A stretch of 14,472 bases of DNA from Labilithrix sp. (lineage in GTDB: Bacteria > Myxococcota > Polyangia > Polyangiales > Polyangiaceae), in contig JAQBQL010000069.1 of assembly GCA_028287035.1 (NCBI GenBank), forward strand, positions 1 to 14,472. The letters are read 5' to 3'. The notes beneath the pieces were generated by a model that saw only the letters and a list, made by a program, of their open reading frames with translations, was not told where the DNA came from and did not search any database. Within the stretch, counting starts at the first letter, position 1. Each line of letters begins with the position of its first letter. Of the stretch, positions 7,319 through 13,263 are shown piece by piece. Both the position numbers and the translations under genes were made by a program.

Positions 7319-8905
7319 ATGGCCGAGCCTCTAGACACCCTCGCAGGCGCCGTTCCCGGGATCCCGGCGAGCTCCGACGCCGCCGATCGCGTCGCCTACG
7401 CGCGCGATCTCTGGCCGAGACACCACCTCGCGGTCCGCGCCGGCAACGTCGCCGAGCGCCGGCCGGCGGGCATCGTGTGGCCCCGCTCCACCGAGGAGGT
7501 GGCGGCGATCGTCACGCGCGCCTACGAGACGGGCACGCCGGTCGTCCCGTTCGGCGCGGGCAGCGGCGTCTGCGCCGGCGTCCTCCCCGACGACCGCGTC
7601 GTCGTCATCGACCTGAAGCGCATGTCGCGGTGGCGCTCGTTCGATCCCGCGGCGCGCACGCTCGACGTCGAGGCCGGCCAGATGGGCCTTCCCCTCGAGG
7701 AGGACCTCGACCGGCGCGGCTTCACGCTCGGCCACTTCCCGTCGTCCATCCTGTGCAGCACGGTCGGCGGCTGGGTGGCGGCCCGCAGCGCCGGCCAGTG
7801 CTCCGGGCTCTACGGCAAGATCGAGGACATGGTGCTCGCCCTCGAGTGCGTGACCGGCACGGGCGAGGTCGTGACGCTCCACCACCGCACGAGCGGCCCG
7901 AACCTGATCCCGCTCGTCATCGGCAGCGAGGGGACGATGGCGATCGTGACCAGCGCGACGCTCCGGCTCCACGCGAAGCCGACCGCGCGGGCGTTCGCCG
8001 GCTTCTCGTTCCCGACCACCGAGCACGGCTGGGAGGCGATGCGGGCGCTCTTCCAGGCGGGGCTCCGGCCGGCCGTCTCGCGCCTGTACGATCCGTTCGA
8101 CGCGATGCTCGCGCGGCGCGGCTCCGTGAAGAAGGACGGCGCGGACTCGGGCGGCGCGCCCGGGCTCGGGGCGGCGGCGCTGCGGAACCTCCTCCGCCGT
8201 CCGGCCGGCCTCAACGAGCTGCTCGACGGGCGCATCGGCAGCAAGATGCTCGGGGGCTCGCTCGTCATCCTCATCTTCGAGGGCGAGGGCGACGCGCCGG
8301 CCCGCGACATGGAGCAGGCGCGCGCGATGTTCGCGGGCATGCAGGCGAAGTACGAGGGCGAGGGCCCCGCCCGCAAGTGGCTGCTCCACCGCTACTCGGT
8401 GAGCTACCGGCAGGCCCCGGTGTTCGCGGCCGGGCTCTTCTCCGACACGATGGAGGTCGCGGCGCCGTGGTCGAAGCTCCGCGGCCTCTACGACGGCGTG
8501 CGCCGCGCGCTCGGCGAGCACGTGTTCGTGATGGCGCACCTCAGCCACGCCTACGCGGACGGCTGCTGCATCTACTTCTCGTTCGCGGGCACCGGTGCCA
8601 GCGGCCAGGGCGTGCCGCGCGGATCCGGCTGGGACGAGCGCTGCGAGATCACCTACGACCGGGCGTGGAAGGCGGCGATGGCCGCGGCGGTCGAGGCGGG
8701 CGGCACCCTCGCCCACCACCACGGCGTCGGCCGCTCGAAGGCGCCGCGCATGGCCGAGGAGCTCGGTCAGGGCGGCGTGGCGACGGTGCGGGCGCTCATG
8801 AAGGCGTTCGATCCGAAGGGCATCCTCAATCCGGGCAACCTGCTCTCTCCCTCCGCTCCCCAGCCCTACGTCGACGACGCGCACGCAAAGGTGGTGATGG
8901 CATGA
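7319..8905 (+). CDS. FAD-binding (PCMH-type) oxidase, alkylglycerone-phosphate-synthase-like
   Basis: 528 aa. The VAO/PCMH FAD fold starts with WPRSTEEVAAIV (54-65) and the PP-loop PFGAGSG (77-83). FPSSILCSTVGGWVAARSAG (140-159), followed by YGKIEDMV (165-172), closely matches alkyl-DHAP synthase, where the same phrase reads STVGGWVSTRASG...YGNIEDLV. Near the C-terminus AHHHGVGRSK (465-474) matches the conserved HHHGVG of that enzyme, and FDPKGILNPGNL closes the flavin cap domain. Alkyl-DHAP synthase exchanges the acyl chain of acyl-DHAP for a fatty alcohol, forming the ether bond of ether lipids, which myxobacteria are known to make. A glycolate/D-lactate-type oxidase is the alternative. I chose the ATG at 7319, which places the N-terminus just before the conserved domain; an upstream ATG (7250) would overlap the divergent gene and add an Arg/Ala-rich tail. 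No ribosome site is visible, so initiation may be near-leaderless. Confidence 0.85.
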   Translation: MAEPLDTLAGAVPGIPASSDAADRVAYARDLWPRHHLAVRAGNVAERRPAGIVWPRSTEEVAAIVTRAYETGTPVVPFGAGSGVCAGVLPDDRVVVIDLKRMSRWRSFDPAARTLDVEAGQMGLPLEEDLDRRGFTLGHFPSSILCSTVGGWVAARSAGQCSGLYGKIEDMVLALECVTGTGEVVTLHHRTSGPNLIPLVIGSEGTMAIVTSATLRLHAKPTARAFAGFSFPTTEHGWEAMRALFQAGLRPAVSRLYDPFDAMLARRGSVKKDGADSGGAPGLGAAALRNLLRRPAGLNELLDGRIGSKMLGGSLVILIFEGEGDAPARDMEQARAMFAGMQAKYEGEGPARKWLLHRYSVSYRQAPVFAAGLFSDTMEVAAPWSKLRGLYDGVRRALGEHVFVMAHLSHAYADGCCIYFSFAGTGASGQGVPRGSGWDERCEITYDRAWKAAMAAAVEAGGTLAHHHGVGRSKAPRMAEELGQGGVATVRALMKAFDPKGILNPGNLLSPSAPQPYVDDAHAKVVMA

Positions 8906-9372
8906 GCGATCCGTTCACGCTCGACGAGACGAGCCTCCTCGTCGAGGCGCCCGGCACGGCGACCCTCGACGATCTCGAGCGCATGCTGGCGCGCCGCGGC
9001 TACTCGCTCGGTCTCGCGACCGCGCGCACCGAGACCGTGGCGGCATGGCTCGCGGCAGGCGCCCCGGGCGCGGCCAGCGGGTTCGCCGATCCTTCGGACC
9101 ATCTCGTGGCCGGCCTCCGCGCGACGCTCGTGAGCGGGCGCACCCTCGAGGTGCGGCCCGGGCCGCGGCGCGCCGTCGGTCCCGATCTGGCGGCGCTGCT
9201 CGTCGGCGCGCAGGGCCGCTTCGGCACGGTCGACCACGCCTGGCTGCGCATCCACCGCGCGGGCGCACGGAGACCCTCGCTGCCGTTGCCACGCGTGCCA
9301 CTCGATCCGCCGGTCTCGAGCGCCGAGTCGAGGCTCCTGGCGGCCCTTGACGATAGTTTTCGTTCCGGTTAA
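8902..9372 (+). CDS. Small protein resembling the second half of an FAD-binding PCMH domain
   Basis: 156 aa, starting at ATG 8902 which overlaps the stop of the oxidase gene (ATGA), so translation is probably coupled. VEAPGTATLDDLERMLARRG (14-33) looks like the 'baseline/entry' segment of FAD_binding_4 proteins. DHLVAGLRATLVSGRTLEV (66-84), GPDLAALLVGAQGRFGTV (93-110) and AWLRIHRAG (113-121) match the usual 'DLVLGLEVVLADGRVL...LLVGSQGTLGVVTEATLRLHP' part. The N-terminal subdomain with the PP-loop and the whole substrate/cap domain are absent, so it should not bind FAD in the usual way alone. It is not a frameshifted tail of the upstream gene, which is complete. It may be an accessory subunit or a domain remnant kept under selection. 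The call rests on remembered family patterns. Confidence 0.7.
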   Translation: MSDPFTLDETSLLVEAPGTATLDDLERMLARRGYSLGLATARTETVAAWLAAGAPGAASGFADPSDHLVAGLRATLVSGRTLEVRPGPRRAVGPDLAALLVGAQGRFGTVDHAWLRIHRAGARRPSLPLPRVPLDPPVSSAESRLLAALDDSFRSG

Positions 9373-9375
9373 CAA
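9347..9375 (+). promoter_or_regulatory. Candidate promoter for the VOC-ArsR-SRPBCC cassette
   Basis: TTGACG (9347-9352), a good -35 box, is followed by a 17-bp spacer and TAACAA (9370-9375), a poor -10 box. The region is clearly richer in A/T than its surroundings. It lies over the last codons and stop of the half-FAD gene, so the cassette can be transcribed apart from the oxidase genes. Confidence 0.45.
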
Positions 9376-9380
9376 TATGC

Positions 9381-9401
9381 GCGTTGCACAACATTCAACG
9401 C
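9381..9401. promoter_or_regulatory. Inverted repeat, candidate ArsR operator
   Basis: GCGTTG (9381-9386) and CAACGC (9396-9401) are perfect inverted arms with a 9-nt centre. An inner GTTG-CA-CAAC pair overlaps the left arm. It sits just downstream of the candidate -10 box and ends next to the GAGG ribosome site, where a bound repressor would block transcription. The ArsR-type gene two genes on makes autoregulation likely; binding is inferred. Confidence 0.4.
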
Positions 9402-9412
9402 CGAGGTTCACC

Positions 9413-9862
9413 ATGAAAGCACCGCCTCCGAACTGGCCGCGCATCTCCTCCACGATCTTCTACGAGGACGCCAACGCCGCGATCGACTGGCTCTGCAAGG
9501 CCTTCGGCTTCGAGGTCCAGATCAAGGTGGAAGGCGACGACGGCGCGATCGAGCACTCGGAGCTCGTCTTCGGCGGCGGCCTCGTCATGGTCAGCTCGCC
9601 GCGAGGCGCCAAGGCCCACAAGTTCCCCTGGCGACGCGTGCCTAGCGAGATCGGCGGCGGGAACACGCAGGCGCTGTTCGCGTACGTCGACGACATCGAG
9701 GCCCACTGCGAGCGTGCGCGCGCCGCCGGCGCCGCGATCGTCGCTCCGCCGAGCACGAACGACTACGGCGAGGACTACTGGGCCGACCGTTCCTACGAGT
9801 GCGTCGACCCGGGCGGCCACCACTGGTGGTTCGCGCAGCGCATGAGGGGTCCCGGAGCCTGA
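9413..9862 (+). CDS. VOC / glyoxalase-fold protein
   Basis: 149 aa. It shows the beta-alpha-beta-beta-beta modules of the vicinal oxygen chelate superfamily: ISSTIFYEDANAAIDWLCKAFGFEV (11-35), AIEHSELVFGGGLVMV (45-60), then QALFAYVDDIEAHCERARAAGA (86-107) and ECVDPGGHHWWFAQR (129-143). It is most like the PhnB/bleomycin-resistance-like branch annotated as glyoxalase. Possible metal ligands are H48 or E50 in the first module and E129 in the second, but the ligand set cannot be settled by eye, so the activity is unknown. I chose ATG 9413 because GAGG (9403-9406) lies 6 nt upstream and the fold begins at once; an ATG at 9347 would lie in the -35 box. It is the first gene of a three-gene run with an ArsR regulator 1 nt behind it. 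Confidence 0.85.
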   Translation: MKAPPPNWPRISSTIFYEDANAAIDWLCKAFGFEVQIKVEGDDGAIEHSELVFGGGLVMVSSPRGAKAHKFPWRRVPSEIGGGNTQALFAYVDDIEAHCERARAAGAAIVAPPSTNDYGEDYWADRSYECVDPGGHHWWFAQRMRGPGA

Positions 9863-9863
9863 G

Positions 9864-10235
9864 ATGAGCGACGCCGCGGACCTCGACGCGACCCTCGCCG
9901 CGCTCGCCGATCCGACCCGGCGCGGCGTCGTCGATCTGCTGCACCGCGGACCCCGCCGCGCCGGCGAGCTCGCCGAGGCCCTCGCCATGACGCCGGCGGC
10001 CATGAGCCGGCACCTCCGCGTGCTGCGCACGAGCGGCCTCGTCGAGGAGACGCACGACGGTGACGACGCGCGCGTCCGCACCTACGCCCTCAAACCGGCG
10101 CGGTTCCGGGCCCTCAGGACGTGGCTCGACGAGGTCGAATCCTTCTGGTCACTCGAGCTCGGCGCGTTCAAGGCGTACGCGGAGCGCACGCGCGGCGGCG
10201 GCGGCGGCGGCGGCGGCGGCAAGGCGAAGCGGTGA
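9864..10235 (+). CDS. ArsR-family HTH transcriptional regulator
   Basis: 123 aa. The winged-helix domain is plain: LAALADPTRRGVVDLLHRGP (11-30), recognition region AGELAEALAMTPAAMSRHLRVLRTSGLVEE (33-62) and the wing HDGDDARVRTYAL (64-76). There is no Cys-containing ELCVCD motif and no cysteine at all, so it is not a classical metal sensor. It matches the ArsR subgroup that sits beside SRPBCC/AHSA1 genes, such as the one directly downstream. It begins 1 nt after the VOC stop and overlaps the next gene by GTGA. The C-terminus ends in nine Gly followed by KAKR, encoded by a pure GGC run. It probably represses its own cassette through the inverted repeat at 9381-9401. Confidence 0.92.
   Translation: MSDAADLDATLAALADPTRRGVVDLLHRGPRRAGELAEALAMTPAAMSRHLRVLRTSGLVEETHDGDDARVRTYALKPARFRALRTWLDEVESFWSLELGAFKAYAERTRGGGGGGGGGKAKR
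10194..10220 (+). repeat. (GGC)9 trinucleotide repeat in the ArsR gene
   Basis: Nine perfect GGC units encode Gly111-119. Slippage would change the glycine tail in whole residues without breaking the frame. It lies 11 nt before the GTG start of the next gene and could also fold or stall locally. Confidence 0.95.
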
Positions 10236-10741
10236 CCGCCGGCGACCGCGCACGCGTGACGGTCCTCGTGGCGGTCCCGCCCGCGGACGCCTTCGAGATC
10301 TTCACGAAGGAGATCGACCTGTGGTGGCGGACCGGGCCCGCCTACCGCATCGCGGGCAGGCGGCGCGGGCAGCTCCACTTCGAGGGCGGGGTCGGCGGCC
10401 GGCTCTTCGAGTCGTTCGTCGCCTCGAAGGCCTCGGCGGCGACCCGCACCATCCAGGTCGGCTCGGTCACCGCATGGGACCCGCCGACCCGGCTCGCGTT
10501 CGAGTGGCGCGGCGTCAACTTCGCGCCCGGCGAGTCGACGATGGTCGAGGTGCTCTTCGCGCCTTCCCCGAGCGGCACCACGGTCACCGTCGAGCACCGC
10601 GGGTTCAGCGCGCTCCGGGACGACCACCCGGTCCGCCACGGCAAGCCGCCCGCTGCGTTCATCCGTCAGATCGGGCTGTGGTGGGGAAGCCTCCTGACCG
10701 GCCTTCGCGAGCACATCGCGACGCGGCCTCCCGCGCCCTGA
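10232..10741 (+). CDS. SRPBCC / AHSA1-like (START-fold) protein
   Basis: 169 aa from GTG 10232, which overlaps the ArsR stop (GTGA). The pattern fits the AHSA1 branch of the SRPBCC fold: VTVLVAVPPADAFEIFTKEIDLWW (9-32), GQLHFEGGVGGRLFESF (46-62), GSVTAWDPPTRLAFEWR (77-93), TMVEVLFAPSPSGTTVTVEHRGF (103-125) and a C-terminal helix GLWWGSLLTGLREHI (148-162). Such proteins bind small hydrophobic ligands in a helix-grip pocket; the ligand is unknown. The frame is open further upstream, but that part is the poly-Gly/Arg region of the ArsR gene in another frame, so GTG 10232 is the likely start. It forms a unit with the ArsR and VOC genes and is convergent with the transporter gene. Confidence 0.85.
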   Translation: MTAGDRARVTVLVAVPPADAFEIFTKEIDLWWRTGPAYRIAGRRRGQLHFEGGVGGRLFESFVASKASAATRTIQVGSVTAWDPPTRLAFEWRGVNFAPGESTMVEVLFAPSPSGTTVTVEHRGFSALRDDHPVRHGKPPAAFIRQIGLWWGSLLTGLREHIATRPPAP

Positions 10742-10745
10742 CCGC

Positions 10746-12233
10746 TCAGTGGGCGGGCGCGCTCTTGCCGCCCGGCCGGGCGTTCCAGACGCGGGTGGTC
10801 AGCAGGAGCCCGATGATCGCCGCGGGGAGAATCACCGCGGGCCAGGTCCACCAGGCCGAGGCGTCCTTCGCGGCGGCGTCCCTCGGGAGCACGTGGCCGA
10901 GCACGAGCGCCTCGACGGCGGTGCCGAGGTACACGAACCCGTCGATCACGCCGACCACCACGCCGACGTTGCGCTTGCCGCCGAAGTCCATGCTGGCGGT
11001 CCCGGACAGCATGCCGTGGACGCCGATGATGGCGAGCGACATGAGGACGACGACCCAGCCGATCGCGCTCGAACCGAGCGTCACGAACATCATGATCGCG
11101 CCGACCACCATCATTCCGTAGAGGAGGCCGGCGACGGGCCCGCGCCGCGATCCGAACACGCGGTCCGAGATGAGCCCGGCGATGACCCCGCCCGAGATCC
11201 CCGCCATGCAGTTCAGCATGCCCCAGTTGTCGTGCACGAACTCGTGCGCGACCGGGAGCGGCGGGAGCCCGGCGGCGGATGCGGCAGCCGCAGCCTTCAG
11301 AGCGGCCTTGCTGGCGGCGCGGCCCGTCTCCTCGGCGAACGTCTTGTAATACTGGAGGATCGAATTGCGGAGATAGCCGCTGAAGAACTCGATGGCGGCG
11401 ATGGTGAGGATCGCGGGCGACCTCAGCATGCGCTTCACCACCTCGGCGAGCGGCGCGCGCGCGCCCCCGTCGCCGGACGACGCATCACCGAGGTCGAAGT
11501 CCGGATGGCCCGCCTCGCCCGGCGTGTCCTTGACGAGCACGGCGTCGAGGACGGCGAACACCCCCAGGATGGCCGCGGGGACGAAGAAGACGAACGGCGC
11601 GCTGGTGCGCTTCAGGATCAGCTCCGACCAGTCGTAGGCGAAGTAGAGGCCGAGCGAGATCAGGATCCCGAAGATGCCGCCGAACGTGCCGCGCTCGCGC
11701 AGGTGGAACCACGCCGAGTTCACCTTCACGATCGAGACCGCGCCGAAGCTCTGGAAGTACATGTTGACCGCGTAGACGACGCTGAGCAGCGGCACCAGCG
11801 CGGCCTGCTCGTCGCGCGGCACCGTGGTCCCGCCGTGCAGCGCGTTCATGATGACGAGGCCCATCACGACGTTGGCGACGAGCGAGCCGATCGCGGCGAG
11901 CAGGATCGTCTTCTTGCCGCCGAGGCGGTCAGCGAGCGGTCCGTTCAGGAGGAACGAGAAGCCGTAGGTGATGGCGCCCCAGAAGAAGACGCCCGAGAAC
12001 TGCTTCTTGTCGAAGACCGGCCCGATGCACGCGTTCAGGTTGTAGCGCCCCATGTAGAGAAACGCGTACGTGAGTCCCACCGGGAACCAGTTCATGAAGC
12101 GGCGCCGCAGGAACGCCGGCGAGTGGCCGAGATCCGCCTTCGGGAGCCGCCCCACCACCACGACGATGAGCGTCAGGAGGAGGACGATGGGGAGGAAGTC
12201 GCGCAACCACTCGGGCATGAGGCGGCGGAGCAT
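10746..12233 (-). CDS. MFS transporter of the organophosphate:phosphate antiporter (GlpT/UhpT-like) family
   Basis: 495 aa. The first helix GLTYAFLYMGRYNLNACIGP (53-72) carries R63 where GlpT has the phosphate-binding Arg45. LNGPLADRLGGKK (96-108) is MFS motif A. In the second half FFSGYLRNSILQYYKTF (283-299) carries R289 where GlpT has Arg269, and AGLISDRVFGSRRG (352-365) matches the family's GWMSDKVFRGNRG phrase. It probably exchanges a phosphorylated three- or six-carbon compound for phosphate at the inner membrane; the substrate is not determined. Oddities are an extra hydrophobic N-terminal segment (13-29), an Asp/Gly-rich middle loop (236-262) and an Ala-rich insertion (303-325). ATG 12233 is chosen; ATG 12218 gives 490 aa. 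The frame continues far upstream but overlaps the divergent gene. Confidence 0.88.
   Translation of the reverse strand: MLRRLMPEWLRDFLPIVLLLTLIVVVVGRLPKADLGHSPAFLRRRFMNWFPVGLTYAFLYMGRYNLNACIGPVFDKKQFSGVFFWGAITYGFSFLLNGPLADRLGGKKTILLAAIGSLVANVVMGLVIMNALHGGTTVPRDEQAALVPLLSVVYAVNMYFQSFGAVSIVKVNSAWFHLRERGTFGGIFGILISLGLYFAYDWSELILKRTSAPFVFFVPAAILGVFAVLDAVLVKDTPGEAGHPDFDLGDASSGDGGARAPLAEVVKRMLRSPAILTIAAIEFFSGYLRNSILQYYKTFAEETGRAASKAALKAAAAASAAGLPPLPVAHEFVHDNWGMLNCMAGISGGVIAGLISDRVFGSRRGPVAGLLYGMMVVGAIMMFVTLGSSAIGWVVVLMSLAIIGVHGMLSGTASMDFGGKRNVGVVVGVIDGFVYLGTAVEALVLGHVLPRDAAAKDASAWWTWPAVILPAAIIGLLLTTRVWNARPGGKSAPAH
10769..10782. terminator. GC-rich palindrome near the convergent stops (weak terminator candidate)
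   Basis: CGCCCGGCCGGGCG is a perfect 14-bp palindrome 28 nt past the SRPBCC stop, followed on the plus strand only by TT. A second possible stem is GGGCGG (10751-10756) with CCGCCC (10768-10773). It lies inside the 3' end of the transporter gene. The lack of a T run makes termination uncertain. Confidence 0.25.
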
Positions 12234-12257
12234 GCCACGCCCCGACCGCGCGACCAA

Positions 12258-12275
12258 AAGGGATCGGCCTCCCTT
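12258..12275. promoter_or_regulatory. Short inverted repeat between divergent genes
   Basis: AAGGG (12258-12262) and CCCTT (12271-12275) with an 8-nt centre lie in the 123-bp gap between the transporter (minus) and the cNMP-binding gene (plus). Nothing in this gap is a convincing -35/-10 pair. A shared operator is possible but not shown. Confidence 0.2.
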
Positions 12276-12356
12276 GCCTCGCGCCTTGTGCCTTGCGCGG
12301 GAGGCGGGGCGCGCGCGAACATCGGGGAGGCCGCGCCGCCCGCCGCCCCTCCTTCC

Positions 12357-13250
12357 ATGCTCCACTCCGAGCTCCTCGCCCAGATCCCGCTCTTCGACAC
12401 GCTCGCCGCCGAGGATCTCGAGGCGCTGGCGAGCCGCATGACCGAGCGGCAGTTCAGGACCGGCGAGAAGGTCTTCGACAAGGACGACCAGGGCTCGAGC
12501 ATGTACGTCGTGCTGTCCGGGGCGGTGCAGATCTTCCTGCCCGGGCCGACCGCCGCTGATCCGCCGGTCGTCCTCAAGGACGCGCGCACCGGCGAGTACT
12601 TCGGCGAGCTCTCGCTCTTCGACGACAAGCCGCGGTCGGCGAGCGTCGTGGCGACTGTCGACACGACGCTCCTCGAGCTCACGCGGAACGACTTCGGCGA
12701 TCACCTCTCCACGTCGAAGAACGCGGCGATGACCATCCTCGCCGAGATGGCCGAACGGCTCCGCGAGACGAACGCGCTCCTCTCACAGCGCGCCGCGCGC
12801 GACGTGGTGAAGGAGTTCGAGGACAATCTCACGTGGAGCCAGCGCCTCGCCGACAAGGTGGCGGAGCTGAACGGCAGCTGGGCGTTCATCCTCTTCTTGA
12901 TCGCGGTGACGATCCTCTGGGCGCTGCTGAACCGGGTCATCCCCCGCCCCTTCGACCAGTACCCGTACCAGTTCTACAACCTCGCGCTCGCCATCCTCGT
13001 CGCGCTACAGGGGCCGCTCATCGTGATGAGCCAGAACCGGCAGTCCTCGAAGGACCGGGCAACCGCCGAGACCGACTTCCGCGTGAACCTGAAGAACGAG
13101 GTCGGGATCGAGACGCTCGTGCGCGAGCTGCTCGCGATGCGCGCCGAGACCAGCAAACGCTTCGAGGTTCTCGAGCGCATGATGCGGAGCGAGCGCATCC
13201 GCCAGGAGATCCCGATCAAGAAGCCGGGTGGTCCGCTCGGCCCTTCGTAG
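12357..13250 (+). CDS. Cyclic-nucleotide-binding domain fused to DUF1003 membrane domain
   Basis: 297 aa. Residues 8-125 are a CRP/PKA-type cNMP-binding beta-roll: IPLFDTLAAEDLEALASRM (10-28), GEKVFDKDDQGSSMYVVLSG (36-55) and the phosphate-binding cassette YFGELSLFDDKPRSASVVA (81-99) with G83, E84 and R93. Residues 128-155 are a charged helical linker. Residues 158-250 match DUF1003: ADKVAELNGSWAFILFLIAVTILWAL, then YPYQFYNLALAILVALQGPLIVMSQNRQ with two membrane helices (about 174-192 and 207-225), and NLKNEVGIETL. A coiled tail follows. There is no DNA-binding domain, so it should be a membrane protein that responds to a nucleotide at the inner face. The effector and output are unknown. ATG 12357 begins just before the domain but has no visible ribosome site; the same frame is open upstream, mostly antisense to the transporter gene. 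Confidence 0.9.
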   Translation: MLHSELLAQIPLFDTLAAEDLEALASRMTERQFRTGEKVFDKDDQGSSMYVVLSGAVQIFLPGPTAADPPVVLKDARTGEYFGELSLFDDKPRSASVVATVDTTLLELTRNDFGDHLSTSKNAAMTILAEMAERLRETNALLSQRAARDVVKEFEDNLTWSQRLADKVAELNGSWAFILFLIAVTILWALLNRVIPRPFDQYPYQFYNLALAILVALQGPLIVMSQNRQSSKDRATAETDFRVNLKNEVGIETLVRELLAMRAETSKRFEVLERMMRSERIRQEIPIKKPGGPLGPS

Positions 13251-13252
13251 TA

Positions 13253-13258
13253 GAGAGG
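13253..13258 (+). promoter_or_regulatory. Shine-Dalgarno that decides the GTG start at 13264
   Basis: GAGAGG lies 5 nt before GTG 13264 and directly after the double TAG stop of the preceding gene. It supports the GTG over an in-frame ATG at 13228 inside the preceding gene. Confidence 0.6.
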
Positions 13259-13263
13259 CGTCC

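Noticed and set aside
5338..7338. Long open minus-strand frame continuous with the lipoprotein frame, upstream of its ATG
   Set aside because: It lies in another frame of the methyltransferase/reductase gene, is an Arg/Ala/Gly-rich false translation, and the lipoprotein signal peptide begins exactly at 5337.
8902..9372. Half-FAD gene as a frameshifted or broken tail of the oxidase
   Set aside because: The oxidase is complete to its usual C-terminal motif, and the small protein repeats an inner part of the domain rather than continuing it.
12272..12295. Three CCTTG copies between divergent genes
   Set aside because: Spacing is irregular (12 and 7 nt) and the unit is too short to stand out.
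10749..12356. Long plus-strand frame continuous with the cNMP-binding gene
   Set aside because: It is antisense to the well-supported transporter gene and has low-complexity composition; the real domain begins just after ATG 12357.
13228..13263. ATG start for the surface lipoprotein inside the preceding gene
   Set aside because: GTG 13264 has GAGAGG at good distance and gives a normal-length signal peptide.
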